From Bombyx mori (Eukaryota; Arthropoda; Insecta; Lepidoptera; Bombycidae), in the NCBI RefSeq assembly GCF_030269925.1, contig NC_085108.1:7750001-7814000 (forward strand): 64,000 nt of DNA. The letters run 5' to 3'. The translations under genes and the position numbers were made by a program. This document shows positions 52,501-55,500 of this stretch, in pieces. Positions within the stretch are counted from its first letter, which is position 1. Every line of letters starts with the position of its first letter. The notes under the pieces were generated by a model. That model saw nothing but the letters and a program-made list of their open reading frames with translations. It had not been told where the DNA came from and ran no database searches.

Positions 52501-55500
52501 ACCAGTTAAATTAACGCTACATAAAAAAAAACGGCAGCACATAATTAGTAATAGAATGGAAACAATAAAAAATACAATTGTTTTCGAAAGAGAAACAGTC
52601 TCCAATGCAGGTACGTACGTAATTACATTAATTAATCACAGACTAGTTTTTAATGAAATCGGATAGTTCAGAGATGCGGGGCACCTCTCGAACATCAGTC
52701 CACGGTTCGTTTAATACGTAATGCAATTAAAAAGTTGTATAATAACCGTAATTATTTGACTGTACGCAGCGAGAGCGAATCCCCACGCTGAGCTAAGCGC
52801 CCTCACTTTCATTTAAATCTGTATTTTTAGATTACTTTTTATCTATATTATTAATACGTGAAGCAAAAACTTTGTATCCCTTTTTACGAAAATTGCGCGG
52901 ACGGAAGAGTATGAAATTTTTCACACTTATAGAGAATATAGAGAAGAAGTGCACAATGCTAATATTTTTTTTTTAAATAATACATGAAAGATACATTAAA
53001 TCAATAAAGAAAACATTACACACACTACATACCATGTATTTGACGCACACACGCATGCATACTATTTATTGTCAAACTTTTGTTCTTGACGTCTGTTGTC
53101 AAATTGAGAATAGATTAAATATTGTTTGTCTTTATTAATATTTTTTTATAGTGTAGCCTTGGCGGAATTTGTGATTATAGAAGTATAAAATACAATCATT
53201 ATTATGATTGTGAACAAACTTACAATTCCAATTAATTATAGTCGAATTTCGACTACTGCTGGACCTCTAGTTAATCTAACTAGCTGACCCGGTAGACTTC
53301 GTAGTGCCTCAATCGATAAATAAGATCCGTCCGCCGGTGAACACATCAAAGGAAAAACAAAATTGTTATTTTTATTTAATTTCGAGCATTTTCATATTTA
53401 TCTCTCTTTTAAACCTTCTCTGAACTTCCACGAATAATTCAAGACCAAAATTAGCCAAATCGGTCCAGCCGTTCTCGAGTTTTAGCGAGACTAACGAACA
53501 GCAATTCATTTTTATATAATAATACTAGCGACCCGCCCTCGCTTCGCTTCGGAAACATTAAAACACACATGAAACCAAAAAAAAAAAAATAAAAAAAAAT
53601 AAAAAAAAAGTAGCCTATGTTCATCAGGCACAATGTCGGCTTCTAATGGAAAAAGAATTTTTCAAATCGGTCCAGTAGTTTCGGAGCCTATTCGAAACAA
53701 ACAAACAAACAAATCTTTCCTCTTTATAATATTAGTATAAGTATAGAAGTATAGATATAGAAGAGTATTGATCTAATAATAGCAAACGTGTACTTAAACT
53801 CAACCTTCACCTAGGCCGTTAATGTTAATCCATTGCCGACTATACTCGAATTATGAATTAAGAAGCTACGAATATTATTATTATTTATGATTGAAGGATT
53901 ACTGGTGGCCCGGAGGCCTTTCCAGTTTCACCAGGACAGGTGGGCGAGCAAAGGCTCAGCCAGGAGGGGCGAGATTTGCTAACAGCTGCCCGAGAGCCTC
54001 CGAAGGAGACCTAACAACTCAAGAGCAGCTGCTTCGCGAATGAATCTACTACCGGATCGGAATCGCGCCCCGCTGAGAAGATCCGGCGAGAAACTTAGCG
54101 AGCTGATGCATGGGTTAGGTTAGACACGTCGACCTCTTTGTCGAGTTCGACGAGTATGGTTACCGGGGTCCCTAAGCCTGCTCCTAGTGTTAGGGCTGAA
54201 GGCGTCTAATGCAAAGGTTACTGGATCTGATGGATCCGTAAGGACGTGTCTAGGGCGTCGACGGTGACTGGCTCCTGCGTGATCAGGATGAAATCTATAC
54301 TTATATATAAATCTACAGTGGTTTTTACGGATGTTCCGTTATAACTACTGAACCGTGCATCCGATTGACTTGAAACTTGATGTCCATGTAGAAAATACGT
54401 GTACTTAATGGATAGGCTAATATTAGACTCCCTACACCAGTTGCGGGGGCGTTAATGATGAGAATCTTTGTGGGGGTGAGAAATAAAAATGTTAATTTTA
54501 AATGCCCAGCGAAGCGGACGGGTACAGACGGGTAGATAACTAGCTATAATTATTTGATCGGGCCGTTGGTTAATGACCCCGATTATCATAACAATGTTCA
54601 GAGTCAATTCCCAGTCGGTGTCTTTATCGAAAATATTTGATATGCGTCGGTGAATGACTACAATCAGCCGGCCTTAAGGTAATAAAACATCCTAGTTTAG
54701 ACGCCATTTTTTATTTTTTTCATTTTTAGTGCTTGCATGAATGGACTAGCTCACAGCCCACTTGGTTTTAAGTGGTTACTGGAGCCCATAGACAACGTAA
54801 ATGCACAACCCACCTTGAGATATAAGTTCTAAGTTCTCAGTATAGTTACAACGGCTGCTCAACCCTTCAAGCCGAAACGCATTACTGCTTCACGGCAGAA
54901 ATAGGCGGGGCGGTGGTACCTACCCGTACGGACTCACAAGAGGTCCTACCACCAGTGAAACGCCTGAAAGTGTAACGTTCATTTATAATGGAGTACGTGT
55001 ATTCCTGACGAGAGTTGACCAAGTGATCTAGCTAGTTCAGTGTGCTTAGTGCGAGTTTCTTAACGTTCTCGATAGCGTAAAAGTTAACCCAATTTTGTAT
55101 ACAATTGGAACAGCGCCCCTAGCGGCAAACGTACGCAAACTATCCCATTCCATACAAATATGAGCTAACTTTTACGCTATCGAGAAAGTTAAAAAACTCG
55201 CACTACGCACACCGTTCTCGTGTAATTCGTAACTGGAGCCTCTAGATCGTCACAAACAACTGCGTACGCATATTATCTCCACCCACAACAAAAACAAAAC
55301 AAAAAAACTAGGTAGGTAATATGCCTATTTATATACCTATTAATCGCGTATCCTAATTCATTGATTTGTCACAGCGGCTGTTTATATATATGTAATAGTG
55401 ATGTGGCGCATGTCCAAATTAGGTAATATTTCAACGTAATGAACATTTTCCAAATAAGATATGACCTAAAGGTCTTTGTCACCAGGTCACAAAATTAAAA

